Positions 1 to 8,611 of a stretch of DNA of 42,976 nt are shown one piece after another. Position 1 is the stretch's first letter. Every line of letters starts with the position of its first letter. The notes beneath the pieces were generated by a model. That model had not been told where the DNA came from. It was given only the letters and a program-made list of their open reading frames with translations, and made no database searches. The translations under genes were made by a program, and so were the position numbers. Source of the DNA: Kiritimatiellia bacterium (GTDB lineage: Bacteria; Verrucomicrobiota; Kiritimatiellia; RFP12; UBA1067); NCBI GenBank assembly GCA_017427485.1, contig JAFRSR010000423.1:1-42976 (forward strand), in the 5' to 3' direction.

Positions 1-617
1 CGGTCCACCACCACGTCGATCGAGTGGTTCTTCTTCTTGTCGAGCGCGGGGACTTCCTCGAGGGCGTACGTCACGCCGTCCACGCGCACGCGCGCGAAGC
101 CGGCGCGCTTGATCTCGGCAAGCGTCTCCTCGTGGCGGCCCTTGCGTCCCTTGACGGCCGGCGCGTACAGGATCAGCTTCGCGCCGGCGGGGTACTTGAG
201 GATGGACTCGACGATCTGCTCCGCGCTCTGGCGGCGCACGGGCTTGCCGCACTTCGGACAGTGCGCCACGCCCACGTTGCCGTAGAGGAGGCGCAGGTAG
301 TCGTGGATTTCCGTGACGGTGGCCACGATCGAGCGCGGGTTGCCGCCGGACGTGCGCTGCTCGATGGCGATGGCGGGGGACAGCCCCTCGATGCGCTCGA
401 CGTCCGGCTTCTGCATCTGGTCGAGGAACTGGCGCGCGTACGCGCTCAGCGACTCCACGTACCGGCGCTGCCCCTCCGCGTAGAGCGTGTCGAACGCAAG
501 CGACGACTTCCCGCTCCCGGAAAGGCCGGTCACGACTGTCAGCGAATTGCGCGGGATGCGCACGTCGATGTCGCGCAGGTTGTGGACTTTCGCCCCTTCG
601 ATGATGATGTCGGCCAT
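1..617 (-). CDS. uvrA: UvrA excinuclease ABC subunit A, N-terminal part (3' end outside window)
   Basis: UvrA is the DNA-damage-sensing ATPase of nucleotide excision repair and acts with UvrB and UvrC in the cytoplasm. About 205 residues are visible. The first Walker A loop (GLSGSGKSS, residues 31-39) follows a start typical of the family ([14 protein letters not shown]). The segment [18 protein letters not shown], the [11 protein letters not shown] signature and the first Cys pair of the zinc module (C120-P-K-C123) come next. The gene runs off the left edge, so the second ATPase half is not seen. The ATG at 615-617 is preceded by a GGAGG that overlaps the stop of the upstream membrane-protein gene only 17 bases away, so the two are probably co-transcribed. 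Family assignment is very secure. Confidence 0.97.
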   Translation of the reverse strand, partial: MADIIIEGAKVHNLRDIDVRIPRNSLTVVTGLSGSGKSSLAFDTLYAEGQRRYVESLSAYARQFLDQMQKPDVERIEGLSPAIAIEQRTSGGNPRSIVATVTEIHDYLRLLYGNVGVAHCPKCGKPVRRQSAEQIVESILKYPAGAKLILYAPAVKGRKGRHEETLAEIKRAGFARVRVDGVTYALEEVPALDKKKNHSIDVVVD

Positions 618-634
618 TCTCGACTTTCAACCTC

Positions 635-2653
635 CTACCAGAACAGCATGCTGTGCGGCGCGACTTCGAGCACCGACAGGACCTGACGGGCGCGTGACGC
701 GAGGTCCTCACGCCCCGAACTGTCACGCACCCATTCAAAGAGCTTCCGTGCGGCCGCGGGCTGTCCGCCGTTGTGCTGTGCAAAGGCCAGTTTCAAGATG
801 ACGTCAGCGGCTGAATAATGACGGCCCGGCGCGCGCATCGAGAGCACGAGGTGCCGTACGGCGTCCGACCACCTCCGGGCCTTCAGCTCGGCGGTTCCGA
901 GCGCCTCCAGCGCCTGTCCGCGCACATCGCGCGCAGGTTCGCGCGCAATGGCCGCGCAGACGTTCGTGATTTCGTTCCAGTCTTCCGCGCGGCCGCGCCG
1001 CATGAGGGCGTAGGCCAGCTTGCCGTCCGTGGCATCGCGAGGAAGCGTTGCGCGGCTGCGCCGCAGCAGGTCGATGCCCGCATCGAGATTGCCCGCCGCG
1101 CACTGCGCCTCGCCGACGTGCGCGAGCGCGCGCCAGTTGCCGGGGTCGGCCTCGATCGTGTGCGCGAACGCCGTCATGTCCGTACGGTAGCTCGCCGTGA
1201 TCGGATAGGCGACAGCAAAGAAGACCGCCACAACGGCTGCAAGGCATGCAACGGGCAAGATGCCCGTTGTCCAAGTCGGTAGGGCGCGCGCCCCGCGCGC
1301 GCCGCACAACACCATCGCCGCAATTGGCAAAGCCATCGCGGGAAGGTAGATGAACCGGTCGGCGCGCGCGTGCTCGCCGAAACTGCCGAAGATGCCGAGC
1401 GTCGGCGCAAGCGCGGCGAAGAACCAAAGAATCACCGCTCCGCCGAAAAAGAGCCAGAAGCGATTGAAGGCCGGATCCTGTCCTGCCCGCCGCCGGACAC
1501 GGCGGCGCCACCACCACGCGCCCGCCACGGCCAGCATTGCAAGTGCCAGCACGGTCAACCCCAGAACGCCATGAACCGGCCAACCGCCCGGCACGGCGCG
1601 GTAGTCGAGGTGAATGCCGACGGGGATGAACATCTGGAAAATGTAAAGCCCCACCGCCACGGTGGCGTTCAGCACGCGCCACGGGAAGGACGCGCTGAAC
1701 AGCGCGCGCACGGCATGGCCCTCGGGGTGGGTCTGCGAGTAGACCGCGAGCGCGCCCGTGGCGGCGGCGAGAAGCAGGAAGAAGGACAAATGACAAATGA
1801 CGAATGACGAATGACGAATGACAAATGTCGCCTCGCGCATGTCGCCCGTCGTCTGTCGCATGTCCCAACTCGCCACCATCCCCTCCACCGCCAGCACGAG
1901 GAACGGGAAACACATCGCCGTGGGCTTGCTCATGCACGCGAGGACGAAACAGGCGTAGGTTCCGACGAGGGCGGGAATCCAGGCACGCCCTTCACGCATC
2001 CGCGCGCGGAGCCAGCAGAGCAGGCCGCCGAGGACGAACGTGGCGCACAGCAGTTCCTTCCGGCTTGCGATCCACGCCACCGCCTCCACGCGTTGGGGGT
2101 GGAGGGCCCAAAAGGAGGTGAGGAGGAAGGCGGCGACAAGCGCGGCCCTCCCGCTACAGGCATCTTCTGGTAGGGGCGGCTCGCCAATCCGTCCGGCGAT
2201 GCGGACGCCTCGGCGAGGCGTCCCTACCAACAGGCGAAGTAGGAACCAAAGGAGGAGAACGGCGTTGAGCGCGTGGATGGCGACGTTCACGAGATGATGC
2301 GCGCCTGCACCGGGACCGAACAGCGTGATGTCACACATGTACGAGAGGTTGGTCACCGGCATCCAGATGCCGCCGTGCCGCACGTTTGTGAACGCCTCGC
2401 GCACGTTCGCCCACGACAGGCCGTCCTTCACGAATGCGCAGCGGTACGTGTAGTCGGGATCGTCCAGGCGCAGGAACTCAAAGTTGCCGGTCTGGCCGAA
2501 GAGCGCCCAGACAAGGCCGACCAGCAGAAGCGATGCGACGACGGCGACAAGCGCACCCCTCCAACGACGCCCATTTTTAACCACGGAACACACGGAAGAC
2601 ACGCAAGAACTAGATTCAATTCCGTGTGTTCCGTGTGTTCCGTGGTTTCTCAA
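635..2653 (-). CDS. Polytopic membrane protein with C-terminal TPR repeats (GT-C/TMTC-like), riddled with small repeats
   Basis: About 672 residues. Roughly ten hydrophobic segments are followed by a soluble C-terminal part (about residue 480 on) with TPR-like helices. An acidic loop motif ([11 protein letters not shown]) follows the first membrane helix, and [18 protein letters not shown] follows later. Both resemble the family of PVC and delta-proteobacterial membrane proteins related to GT-C glycosyltransferases (TMTC/DUF1736-like), so transfer of a lipid-linked sugar to protein is possible but unproven. The start is doubtful. The frame opens at a TTG at 2653 inside an inverted repeat that encodes a nonsense-looking NHGTHGTHG leader; a GTG at 2584 just before the first membrane helix is an alternative. 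At least four repeat elements lie in frame within the gene (see separate entries). Confidence 0.75.
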   Translation of the reverse strand: MRNHGTHGTHGIESSSCVSSVCSVVKNGRRWRGALVAVVASLLLVGLVWALFGQTGNFEFLRLDDPDYTYRCAFVKDGLSWANVREAFTNVRHGGIWMPVTNLSYMCDITLFGPGAGAHHLVNVAIHALNAVLLLWFLLRLLVGTPRRGVRIAGRIGEPPLPEDACSGRAALVAAFLLTSFWALHPQRVEAVAWIASRKELLCATFVLGGLLCWLRARMREGRAWIPALVGTYACFVLACMSKPTAMCFPFLVLAVEGMVASWDMRQTTGDMREATFVIRHSSFVICHLSFFLLLAAATGALAVYSQTHPEGHAVRALFSASFPWRVLNATVAVGLYIFQMFIPVGIHLDYRAVPGGWPVHGVLGLTVLALAMLAVAGAWWWRRRVRRRAGQDPAFNRFWLFFGGAVILWFFAALAPTLGIFGSFGEHARADRFIYLPAMALPIAAMVLCGARGARALPTWTTGILPVACLAAVVAVFFAVAYPITASYRTDMTAFAHTIEADPGNWRALAHVGEAQCAAGNLDAGIDLLRRSRATLPRDATDGKLAYALMRRGRAEDWNEITNVCAAIAREPARDVRGQALEALGTAELKARRWSDAVRHLVLSMRAPGRHYSAADVILKLAFAQHNGGQPAAARKLFEWVRDSSGREDLASRARQVLSVLEVAPHSMLFW
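1249..1303. repeat. Two adjacent 9-3-9 palindromic hairpins inside the TPR membrane-protein gene
   Basis: Bases 1249-1269 form a perfect 9-bp stem with an AGA loop (left arm CAACGGGCA). Bases 1283-1303 form a perfect 9-bp stem with a CCC loop (left arm GGCGCGCGC), led by GGTAG at 1278-1282. The pair is read through in frame by the host gene. The second hairpin matches the element at 37264-37289 apart from one compensated base-pair swap. Confidence 0.85.
1785..1865. repeat. Heptanucleotide tandem array within coding sequence
   Basis: Six consecutive 7-base units alternating GACAAAT and GACGAAT run from 1785 to 1826. A second heptad series of CATGTCG-like units follows at about 1838-1865. The host gene reads the array as a repeated heptapeptide of the FVIRHSS / FVICHLS kind, because 21 bases equal three repeat units. 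It falls in a predicted membrane-loop region, so the hydrophobic peptide may be tolerated. Confidence 0.85.
2167..2230. repeat. Composite palindromic element: degenerate plus perfect copy in inverted orientation
   Basis: The element begins with TGGTAGGG and ends with CCCTACCA. The right half (2203-2223, followed by CTACCAA) is a perfect 9-bp stem with a 3-nt loop (left arm GGACGCCTC). The left half is a decayed copy of the same design pointing the other way. It is translated in frame within the TPR membrane-protein gene. Confidence 0.8.
2580..2646. repeat. Inverted-repeat element (ACCACGGAACACACGG type) at the 5' end of the TPR gene
   Basis: An 18-bp arm at 2580-2597 (ACCACGGAACACACGGAA) is the exact reverse complement of 2629-2646. 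The inner loop also contains further partial copies of TTCCGTGTG. It lies where the rho gene ends and the TPR membrane protein begins, and it supplies that protein's apparent first residues, so the annotated start may lie inside a repeat rather than be native. Confidence 0.9.
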
Positions 2654-2668
2654 TTTACCCCCCCCAGA

Positions 2669-4519
2669 TCAATAGAGGTTTTTCGCGTCGATCGACAGGA
2701 GGAACTCGGGATTCGACTTGTACTTCTTCATGCCGGCGAGCACGGCCTGCATGGCGCGCTCGGGGCCGGCGTCGGACAGCGCGCGGCGCAGGGCCCAGGT
2801 CTTCTCCAGCTCCAGCGGGGCGAGGAGGAGGTCCTCCTTGCGCGTGCCGGACTTGTCGATGTCGATGGCCGGGAAGATGCGGCGGTCGGCGAGGCCGCGA
2901 TCCAGGCACAGTTCCATGTTGCCCGTGCCCTTGAACTCCTCGAAGATCACCTCGTCCATGCGCGAACCGGTGTCCACGAGGCCCGTGGCGATGATCGTGA
3001 GCGAGCCGCCGCCCTCGATGTTGCGCGCCGCGCCGAAGAAGCGCTTCGGACGGTGCAGGGCGAGGGCGTCCACGCCGCCGGTGAGGATCTTGCCGGAATG
3101 CGGCTGCACCGTGTTGTAGGCGCGGGCGAGGCGCGTGATTGAGTCAAGCAGGATCACCACGTCCTTGCCGTTCTCCACCTGGCGGCGCGACATCTCGATC
3201 ACCATCTCGGCCACGTTCACGTGGTGCTGCGGTTCCTCGTCGAACGTCGAGGAGAGCACCATCGCCTTCGTGTTGCGCTGCATGTCCGTCACTTCCTCGG
3301 GGCGCTCGTCGATGAGCAGCACGATGAGGACGGCGTCGGGATGGTTCCTCGTGATGGCGTTCGCCATCTTCTGGAGCAGAACCGTCTTGCCGACGCGGGG
3401 CGGCGCGACGATGAGTCCGCGCTGCCCGAAGCCGATCGGCGTGAAGAGATCGACCACGCGCATCGAAAACTCGCCGGGCACCGTCTCGAGGATGATGCGG
3501 CGCGTGGGGAAAGTCGGCACGAGGTTCTCGAAGTGGACGATACGCGCGGCCTCGCTGGGCGTCTTGCCGTTCACGGACACGACGTTGCCGAGAGCAAAGA
3601 AGCGGTCCTTGTCGCGCGGGTCGCGGATCGGCCCCACCACGGTGTCGCCCGTGCGGAGCGCGTGGCGGCGGATCTGCTGCTGCGGGATGAACACGTCTTC
3701 CGGGCAGGCTAGGAAGTTCGTCTTCGCGCTGCGGAGGAAGCCGTAGCCCTCCTTCACGACTTCCAGGCAGCCCGTGGCCATCACGGCGCCGCCGCGGTTG
3801 AGGTAGCTGCGGATCGCGCCGAAGATGATCTCGTGGCGCTTCATCGCGCCGAGATCCTCTGGATTCGCGTCCGGCCACATCTTCGCGACGATTGCGCCAT
3901 TGTCCCACGTATGGATGTCCTGCAGATTGTACTCGGGCAAGTCGGGATTCCGCGGCACGGCGGGAGCGGGCGGCGGCAGGTTCTGGGGAACCTCGAAGGG
4001 AAGACGCCGATTGCCCTGCGGCAGCTGCTGGACATGCTTGCCGCCTTTGAAGCTCGGACGGTTCCCGTTGCGCTGCGCGGCACGCGCCAGCCATTCCATG
4101 CGACGGCGCTGGCGGTTGCTCATCGGCTGTTCGCCGGGGGGTGACGCCGTGGGTTGCGCTGGAGCGGGGGAGGGAGCGGGACTAGGAGCGGGAGTGGGCG
4201 CGGGAGCCGAAGCAGGCACGGGAGTGGGAGCGGATACGGGAGCCGAAGCAGGCGCGGGAGCAGGGGCTGTCGTTGTTTCGGGCGCAGGGGCCCCCGCTTT
4301 TTCTTGCTGTTGTACGCATGCTGTCGGTTGCTCGCCCTTCGGCGCGGGCGCGGCTTCAGATGCAGTGACGGCTGCGGCGGCGCGAGCAGCCAGCTCGGCC
4401 TTCGAGGGGCGGCCACGCTTCTTTTTCGGGGCGGATTTGGCGGCATCTCCGCTTGGCGAGGCCGTGTCTGCCGCGACGGAAGCCGCAGCCTTGGATTTCT
4501 TCGCTTCTTCAGCACTCAT
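2669..4519 (-). CDS. rho: Transcription termination factor Rho with long Ala/Pro-rich N-terminal extension
   Basis: Rho is the hexameric RNA-dependent ATPase that ends transcription at C-rich unstructured RNA. Residues from about 235 carry the cold-shock-like RNA-binding fold (EGYGFLRS...EDVFIP). The Walker A loop PPRVGKTVLL is at about 373-382, then IDERPEEVTDM, the Walker B segment VVILLDSITRLARAYN (about 455-470), and the R-loop region with GGGSLTIIATGLVDTGSRMD. At 616 residues it is about 200 longer than enterobacterial Rho. The excess is a low-complexity N-terminus with Lys/Ala stretches and dense Pro-Ala-Ser repeats, as in other high-GC Rho proteins with auxiliary N-terminal domains. 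The start overlaps the end of coaE by 11 bases, so the two are probably coupled. Confidence 0.97.
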   Translation of the reverse strand: MSAEEAKKSKAAASVAADTASPSGDAAKSAPKKKRGRPSKAELAARAAAAVTASEAAPAPKGEQPTACVQQQEKAGAPAPETTTAPAPAPASAPVSAPTPVPASAPAPTPAPSPAPSPAPAQPTASPPGEQPMSNRQRRRMEWLARAAQRNGNRPSFKGGKHVQQLPQGNRRLPFEVPQNLPPPAPAVPRNPDLPEYNLQDIHTWDNGAIVAKMWPDANPEDLGAMKRHEIIFGAIRSYLNRGGAVMATGCLEVVKEGYGFLRSAKTNFLACPEDVFIPQQQIRRHALRTGDTVVGPIRDPRDKDRFFALGNVVSVNGKTPSEAARIVHFENLVPTFPTRRIILETVPGEFSMRVVDLFTPIGFGQRGLIVAPPRVGKTVLLQKMANAITRNHPDAVLIVLLIDERPEEVTDMQRNTKAMVLSSTFDEEPQHHVNVAEMVIEMSRRQVENGKDVVILLDSITRLARAYNTVQPHSGKILTGGVDALALHRPKRFFGAARNIEGGGSLTIIATGLVDTGSRMDEVIFEEFKGTGNMELCLDRGLADRRIFPAIDIDKSGTRKEDLLLAPLELEKTWALRRALSDAGPERAMQAVLAGMKKYKSNPEFLLSIDAKNLY

Positions 4520-5108
4520 GTTTTATCTGTTCCTTCAACCAGGCAACGAGACGCTTGGCCTCGTCCCTCAGATGTTCGGGTGTTGAGTCGTTCATCACGG
4601 TGTAATGGCATCGAGCCGCCTTTTCGGACACGGGCCACTGCGCCGCGAGACGCGCCTCTGCATGCGCACGCGAATAACCGCGTGACGTCATCATCCGGGC
4701 AATTTGCAGATCGACCGGGGAGGCGATGCACAAGATTATATCATAATCCTTTTCCCAATGCGACTCAAAAAGAAGAGGAATTATGTGGATGGTGATTTGA
4801 AGCGGCGAGACGCCGCTTCCCCCAGCCATGCGGGAACGAACAAGGGGAAAGAGGATGGATTCCAAGTCGGCACGCGCGGCGGGATCCGAAAAGACGCGGG
4901 CGGCGAGCGCAGCCCGGTCGACGCCGCCGTCCGGATCGAGGATCTCTTTGCCGAAGCGCGCGGCAATAACCGGCACGGCCGCGCCGCCAGGCGCCTCCAG
5001 TTCGTGAACAACGTCGTCCGCGTCAAGAACATGAATGCCAAGTTCCATGAGGAACTTGGCAAACAGACTCTTGCCACAGGCGATTCCGCCTGTCAGGGCA
5101 ATCTTCAT
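4509..5108 (-). CDS. coaE: Dephospho-CoA kinase
   Basis: CoaE phosphorylates the 3'-hydroxyl of dephospho-CoA in the last step of coenzyme A synthesis. The P-loop GGIACGKS lies at residues 8-15, followed by the DADDVVHEL substrate motif, IPLLFE in the middle, and a C-terminal helix. The length of 199 residues is normal. The ATG at 5106-5108 was chosen because the family always begins a few residues before the P-loop; the frame stays open further upstream but that part has no homology. A 21-base perfect hairpin at 4799-4819 is translated in frame as part of the stretch just before IPLLFE. It appears to replace native sequence in a variable segment, since the total length is not increased. Confidence 0.95.
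   Translation of the reverse strand: MKIALTGGIACGKSLFAKFLMELGIHVLDADDVVHELEAPGGAAVPVIAARFGKEILDPDGGVDRAALAARVFSDPAARADLESILFPLVRSRMAGGSGVSPLQITIHIIPLLFESHWEKDYDIILCIASPVDLQIARMMTSRGYSRAHAEARLAAQWPVSEKAARCHYTVMNDSTPEHLRDEAKRLVAWLKEQIKHEC
4799..4819. repeat. 9-3-9 hairpin element with AGA loop inside coaE
   Basis: A perfect 9-bp inverted repeat (left arm GAAGCGGCG, loop AGA). It has the same geometry and the same loop as the hairpin at 1249-1269, with compensated differences in the stem. It is translated as part of coaE. Confidence 0.75.
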
Positions 5109-5113
5109 AACAG

Positions 5114-8100
5114 TCAGTTCGCGGGAGCGGGCGTGACTCCTGCTTCCGGCTGATCCGTCGCGCCGCCCACGTCGTCGCCCGTGCCGAGAGTCATCTGGCG
5201 ACCGCGCGGATCCACGAGGCGCGCCGTGACGAAGATCAGCAGGTTGCGCTTGTTGGACCACTCGCTGCGGCTGCGGAAGAACCGGCCGAGGAACGGAATG
5301 TCGCCGAGGAACGGAATCTTGTCCTCCATCGACTTGCGCTCTTCCGTGATGAGACCGCCCATCACGATCGTCGCACCGTTGTAGATCGAGACATGCGTGT
5401 CGATCGAGCGCTCCTTGAAGAAGGGCTGCTCCATCGGCACCGTGAACCACTGCATGTCCTCGTTGCCGCTTGCGAGCGCCGCCATCTGCGCCGTGGAGCT
5501 CATCACGGAGGACATCGGCACCTTCATGCCGTAGTCGCGCCATGTCGGCTCGCCGATCACCTTCGGCGTGAGCTGGAGGTTGATCATCTGGCCTTCCGCC
5601 GACACGTCCGGCGTGCAGGTGAGGATTACGCCCACTTCCTGCGTCTCGAAGTTCTGCGGTTCCACCATCGGGAGGATCTTGCCGTCGCTGCCGCTGCCGC
5701 CGCCCGTGATCGACGTCGAAGAGGACGAAGACGTCGACTGGATCGTCACGTCGTAGTCCTGCGGATACCGGTAGATCGTCACGACCTTGATCGTCGCCTC
5801 CTGGCCGCTCTTCGTCACGACTTTCGGCGCGGAGAGGAGGTCCGTGTCGCTGCGCTGCGAGAGCATGTGGAGGATCATCGAGAGGTCGGCGTTTCCAAGG
5901 AACGCGTTCACGCGCATGAACTGGTCGTTCGTCGACTCGCCCTTTCCGGAGATGTGGTTGTCCTGCGTGGAGAGATAGCGCATGCCCGTGGTGTAGTCCG
6001 AGCCGTTGACGGCGTTGATGCCCACGTTCCTGTGCGTACGGTTGCCGTTGCGGCGGCTATAGCGGTCACCGTCCTCGTCAAGGTTGGTCCATCCCCTTGT
6101 CGACCCCTCGGACCACGTATAGGTTTCGGTTAACGTCGATGTCGTATCGGGACCAGTCGTGGTTTTGGTGACATTGGGACCTGTCAGCGCATCTGCAATT
6201 CGAGCGTAATTACCTGCGCCGTCGACATTGTACTGAGCCGTTGACCCGGACTCTGCCAGATACGTCGTCCCTTCCGTCGTCGTTACCGTCCTCTCGCCCG
6301 CCGTCTGCTTATATCCCGAATTCCCTAGATCCCAGGCACCGTCCTTGAGGTTGAGCACCTTCTTGAGCTTTCCGCCCACATTGAAGGAATAGTCGCTGTT
6401 GAGCAACCACTCGAAGCCGAGGGAGTTCAGATCCTCCTGCGCCACTTCGACGAACCGCGTCTCGATTTCGATGAGCATCGGGGTGACGTTGAGTTCGTTC
6501 AAGGCCTGCTCGAGGATGGCGAGCTGGTCGGCCGTGTTGGTGACGCGGAGCTTGCCGATGGCCTTGATGTACTTGATGCGGGAGTTCAACGGCCACGACA
6601 CGCCCATCTCCTCAAAGTACTTCTTCCACGATTCCTCGTCGCTGCCGCCCTCCGCGTCGCCGCCGCCGCCGCCGCCGAAGTCGCCGGCCTTCTCGTTCTT
6701 GAGGCCGCTCGAAGCGTCGTTCATGCGGTCCACGAAGGACTCGACCACGTTGTAGGAACGAGTGATCAACTCGTCCGTGGTCACGTTCTTCGGCATGACC
6801 ATCACGACGGATCCCTGCACCTTGAACTTGAAGCCGACCTGCCTGCAGACCTGCTGCATCGCCTCCCAGAGGGAGATGTTCGATGCCGAGATGGTCGGAA
6901 TCTGCGGCACGGCGCCGTTGGACGCATCCTCCTCTGCCGCCGCGCCGAACGCCGACTCGGCATTGTTGTCCCCCGCCGGCGCCGCGCCGCCCGTCAGCGC
7001 CTTGTCAAGCGTGAGGATGAAGTTGAAGCCGCGCTGGTCGATCGGGATGTCCGGGCGGTCGAAGTCCTTCGACGCCTGGCGGAAGAAGTCGACCGCGTCG
7101 ATGATCGTCGCCGGCGGACGGAATGAGATCGACGGCAGGATCATGTCTTTCATGCGCTTCTCGATCGACTGCTCGATCGAGCGCTCCGGATCAACGCCGA
7201 TCGGCGTCTTCATCGTCCCGCCGTCGACGTTCTTGAACTCCACCGAGTCAACCGCATACACCGGGCGCCATGCCGCGCCGACATCCGCGATCATCCCGTT
7301 GCGGGTCGCCTCGCGCTCCTTGTCGATGATCATCTGGCGCTTGCGCTGGATGCGGTCGCGCAAGGCGATGGCCTGCTGGTTGTACGGATCGGAGCGCAGA
7401 ACGAGATCGCACTGCTCCAGCGCGCTGTTCAAGTCGGCGACCGCCAGGTACTGGGAAGACAGGCGCAGGCGCTTGCGGATGAGGTCGCGGTCCTTCTTGT
7501 AGTCCGCATCGTTGCGGCGGTGCTTGATTTCCGTCACGTCGGTCACGGCCTCCTGCGTCTGCTCGGCCTTCAAGCCGTCCAGCAACGCGCCGGCATGCGG
7601 ATGGCGCAGCTTCAACGCCTCCTCCGCGTACTGCGCGGCGAGTTCGCGGTTCGATTCACGCAGTGCCTGCTTGGCCGCCTCGTACTTCGCCGTGGCCATG
7701 CCCTGCTCGCATTCCTTGCAGAGTTCGGCAGACTCCACGTCCGACTTCAATTCATTGTTCGCCAGGCGGTACTTCGTATAGGTGAGATCCCAGTCGCGCC
7801 GCTTCATCGCCTCGCGCGCCTCCTGAAGTTGACCGAGAGCGTGCTTCTTCAACGCATCGCGACGCAGTTCCTCGGTTGCCTGAATGTCGCTCAGCAGCTT
7901 ATCCGCCTCCGTCGCAGGCTCGGCAGTGGCGGCAGGTGCGGAGGCCGTGGCCTCGGCAACAGCCGACGCAGGCACGGCGGGCGTGGGCCCAGCGGCGGGT
8001 GCGGGCTCTGCGGGAGCCGCAGGAGCAGGTGCAGGTGCAGGTGCCTCGGCAACGGCGGGAGCGGGCTCAGCAGGTGCGGCCTTCTTTTCAGGAACAGCAG

Positions 8101-8530
8101 GAACCTGCGCAAGAATATCCACCTCAGATTCTGCCGGCTTCTTTTCCGCAGGTTTCGCCTCTGCGACAGGCGCAGGCGCTGCAGGCTTCTCCTCGGCAGG
8201 TTTCGCCTCGGCAGGTTTCGCCTCGGCGACAGGCGCAGGCTTTGCAGGCTTGGCCTCTGCGACAGGCTCAGGCTCTGCGGGCTTCGCCTCCGCAGGTTTC
8301 GCCTCGGCGGGCTTCGCCTCGGCGGGCTTCGCCTCCGCGGGCTTTACCTCGGCGGGCTTCGCCTCCGCGGGCTTTTCCTTGGCGGGCTTCACCGCAGCGG
8401 GAGTTTTTTTCGTTTCCCCCTCAAGGTCATTCAACAAATTGTCCAAGTCGTCCTGCGCAAAAACGCTCGTCGCCAGGACAAGAGAAACGCACACCACACC
8501 GATGGCTGCAAAGATTTTTTTGGCTCTCAT
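5114..8530 (-). CDS. Secretin (GspD/PilQ family), Amuc_1098-like
   Basis: Outer-membrane secretin predicted to form the gated pore of a type IV pilus or type II-like machine. A signal peptide (residues 1-25, cut after SVFA) precedes about 90 residues of AKPAE pentad repeats. A Pro/Ala-rich linker and a TPR-like helical domain (about 212-400) follow. N-domain folds occupy about 465-700, including LRVTNTADQLAILEQALNEL. The C-terminal secretin core ends with VGVILTCTPDVS, IYNGATIVMGGLITE and FLGDIPFLGRFFRS. At 1138 residues it is long for a secretin. Part of the excess is a Ser/Thr/Gly-rich insert of about 120 residues (about 740-860), where base composition is visibly less GC-rich. It is the last pilus gene of its cluster, has its own likely promoter, and lies 5 bases before coaE. 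Confidence 0.92.
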   Translation of the reverse strand: MRAKKIFAAIGVVCVSLVLATSVFAQDDLDNLLNDLEGETKKTPAAVKPAKEKPAEAKPAEVKPAEAKPAEAKPAEAKPAEAKPAEPEPVAEAKPAKPAPVAEAKPAEAKPAEEKPAAPAPVAEAKPAEKKPAESEVDILAQVPAVPEKKAAPAEPAPAVAEAPAPAPAPAAPAEPAPAAGPTPAVPASAVAEATASAPAATAEPATEADKLLSDIQATEELRRDALKKHALGQLQEAREAMKRRDWDLTYTKYRLANNELKSDVESAELCKECEQGMATAKYEAAKQALRESNRELAAQYAEEALKLRHPHAGALLDGLKAEQTQEAVTDVTEIKHRRNDADYKKDRDLIRKRLRLSSQYLAVADLNSALEQCDLVLRSDPYNQQAIALRDRIQRKRQMIIDKEREATRNGMIADVGAAWRPVYAVDSVEFKNVDGGTMKTPIGVDPERSIEQSIEKRMKDMILPSISFRPPATIIDAVDFFRQASKDFDRPDIPIDQRGFNFILTLDKALTGGAAPAGDNNAESAFGAAAEEDASNGAVPQIPTISASNISLWEAMQQVCRQVGFKFKVQGSVVMVMPKNVTTDELITRSYNVVESFVDRMNDASSGLKNEKAGDFGGGGGGDAEGGSDEESWKKYFEEMGVSWPLNSRIKYIKAIGKLRVTNTADQLAILEQALNELNVTPMLIEIETRFVEVAQEDLNSLGFEWLLNSDYSFNVGGKLKKVLNLKDGAWDLGNSGYKQTAGERTVTTTEGTTYLAESGSTAQYNVDGAGNYARIADALTGPNVTKTTTGPDTTSTLTETYTWSEGSTRGWTNLDEDGDRYSRRNGNRTHRNVGINAVNGSDYTTGMRYLSTQDNHISGKGESTNDQFMRVNAFLGNADLSMILHMLSQRSDTDLLSAPKVVTKSGQEATIKVVTIYRYPQDYDVTIQSTSSSSSTSITGGGSGSDGKILPMVEPQNFETQEVGVILTCTPDVSAEGQMINLQLTPKVIGEPTWRDYGMKVPMSSVMSSTAQMAALASGNEDMQWFTVPMEQPFFKERSIDTHVSIYNGATIVMGGLITEERKSMEDKIPFLGDIPFLGRFFRSRSEWSNKRNLLIFVTARLVDPRGRQMTLGTGDDVGGATDQPEAGVTPAPAN
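8129..8398. repeat. 15-base coding repeats (AKPAE pentads) in the secretin gene
   Basis: Imperfect 15-base units encode repeated Ala-Lys-Pro-Ala-Glu peptides just after the secretin signal peptide (residues about 45-134). Such Pro/Lys/Glu-rich stretches usually form extended periplasmic linkers; a spacer or peptidoglycan-contact role is inferred. The unit number is likely to vary between strains. Confidence 0.85.
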
Positions 8531-8557
8531 CTAATTGCTCCTTAAAGGATTGGGAGT

Positions 8558-8586
8558 ATAATACCCGATTCTTGCTCCAGAATCAA
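8558..8586 (-). promoter_or_regulatory. Likely sigma70 promoter for the secretin gene
   Basis: On the minus strand TTGATT (8581-8586) and TATTAT (8558-8563) are separated by 17 bases, in the 81-base gap before the secretin ATG. A GATTCT/AGAATC inverted repeat with a 6-base loop overlaps the -35 and the spacer. This would let the secretin be expressed independently of the upstream pilus genes. Confidence 0.55.
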
Positions 8587-8611
8587 GTCTCACCGAAAGA
8601 TTTTTTTCCTT

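Noticed and set aside
2500..2640. Insertion-sequence remnant around the rho/TPR gene junction
   Set aside because: Inverted arms are only 18 bp around a 31-base loop with no transposase fragment or target duplication visible; it fits a small palindromic repeat better.
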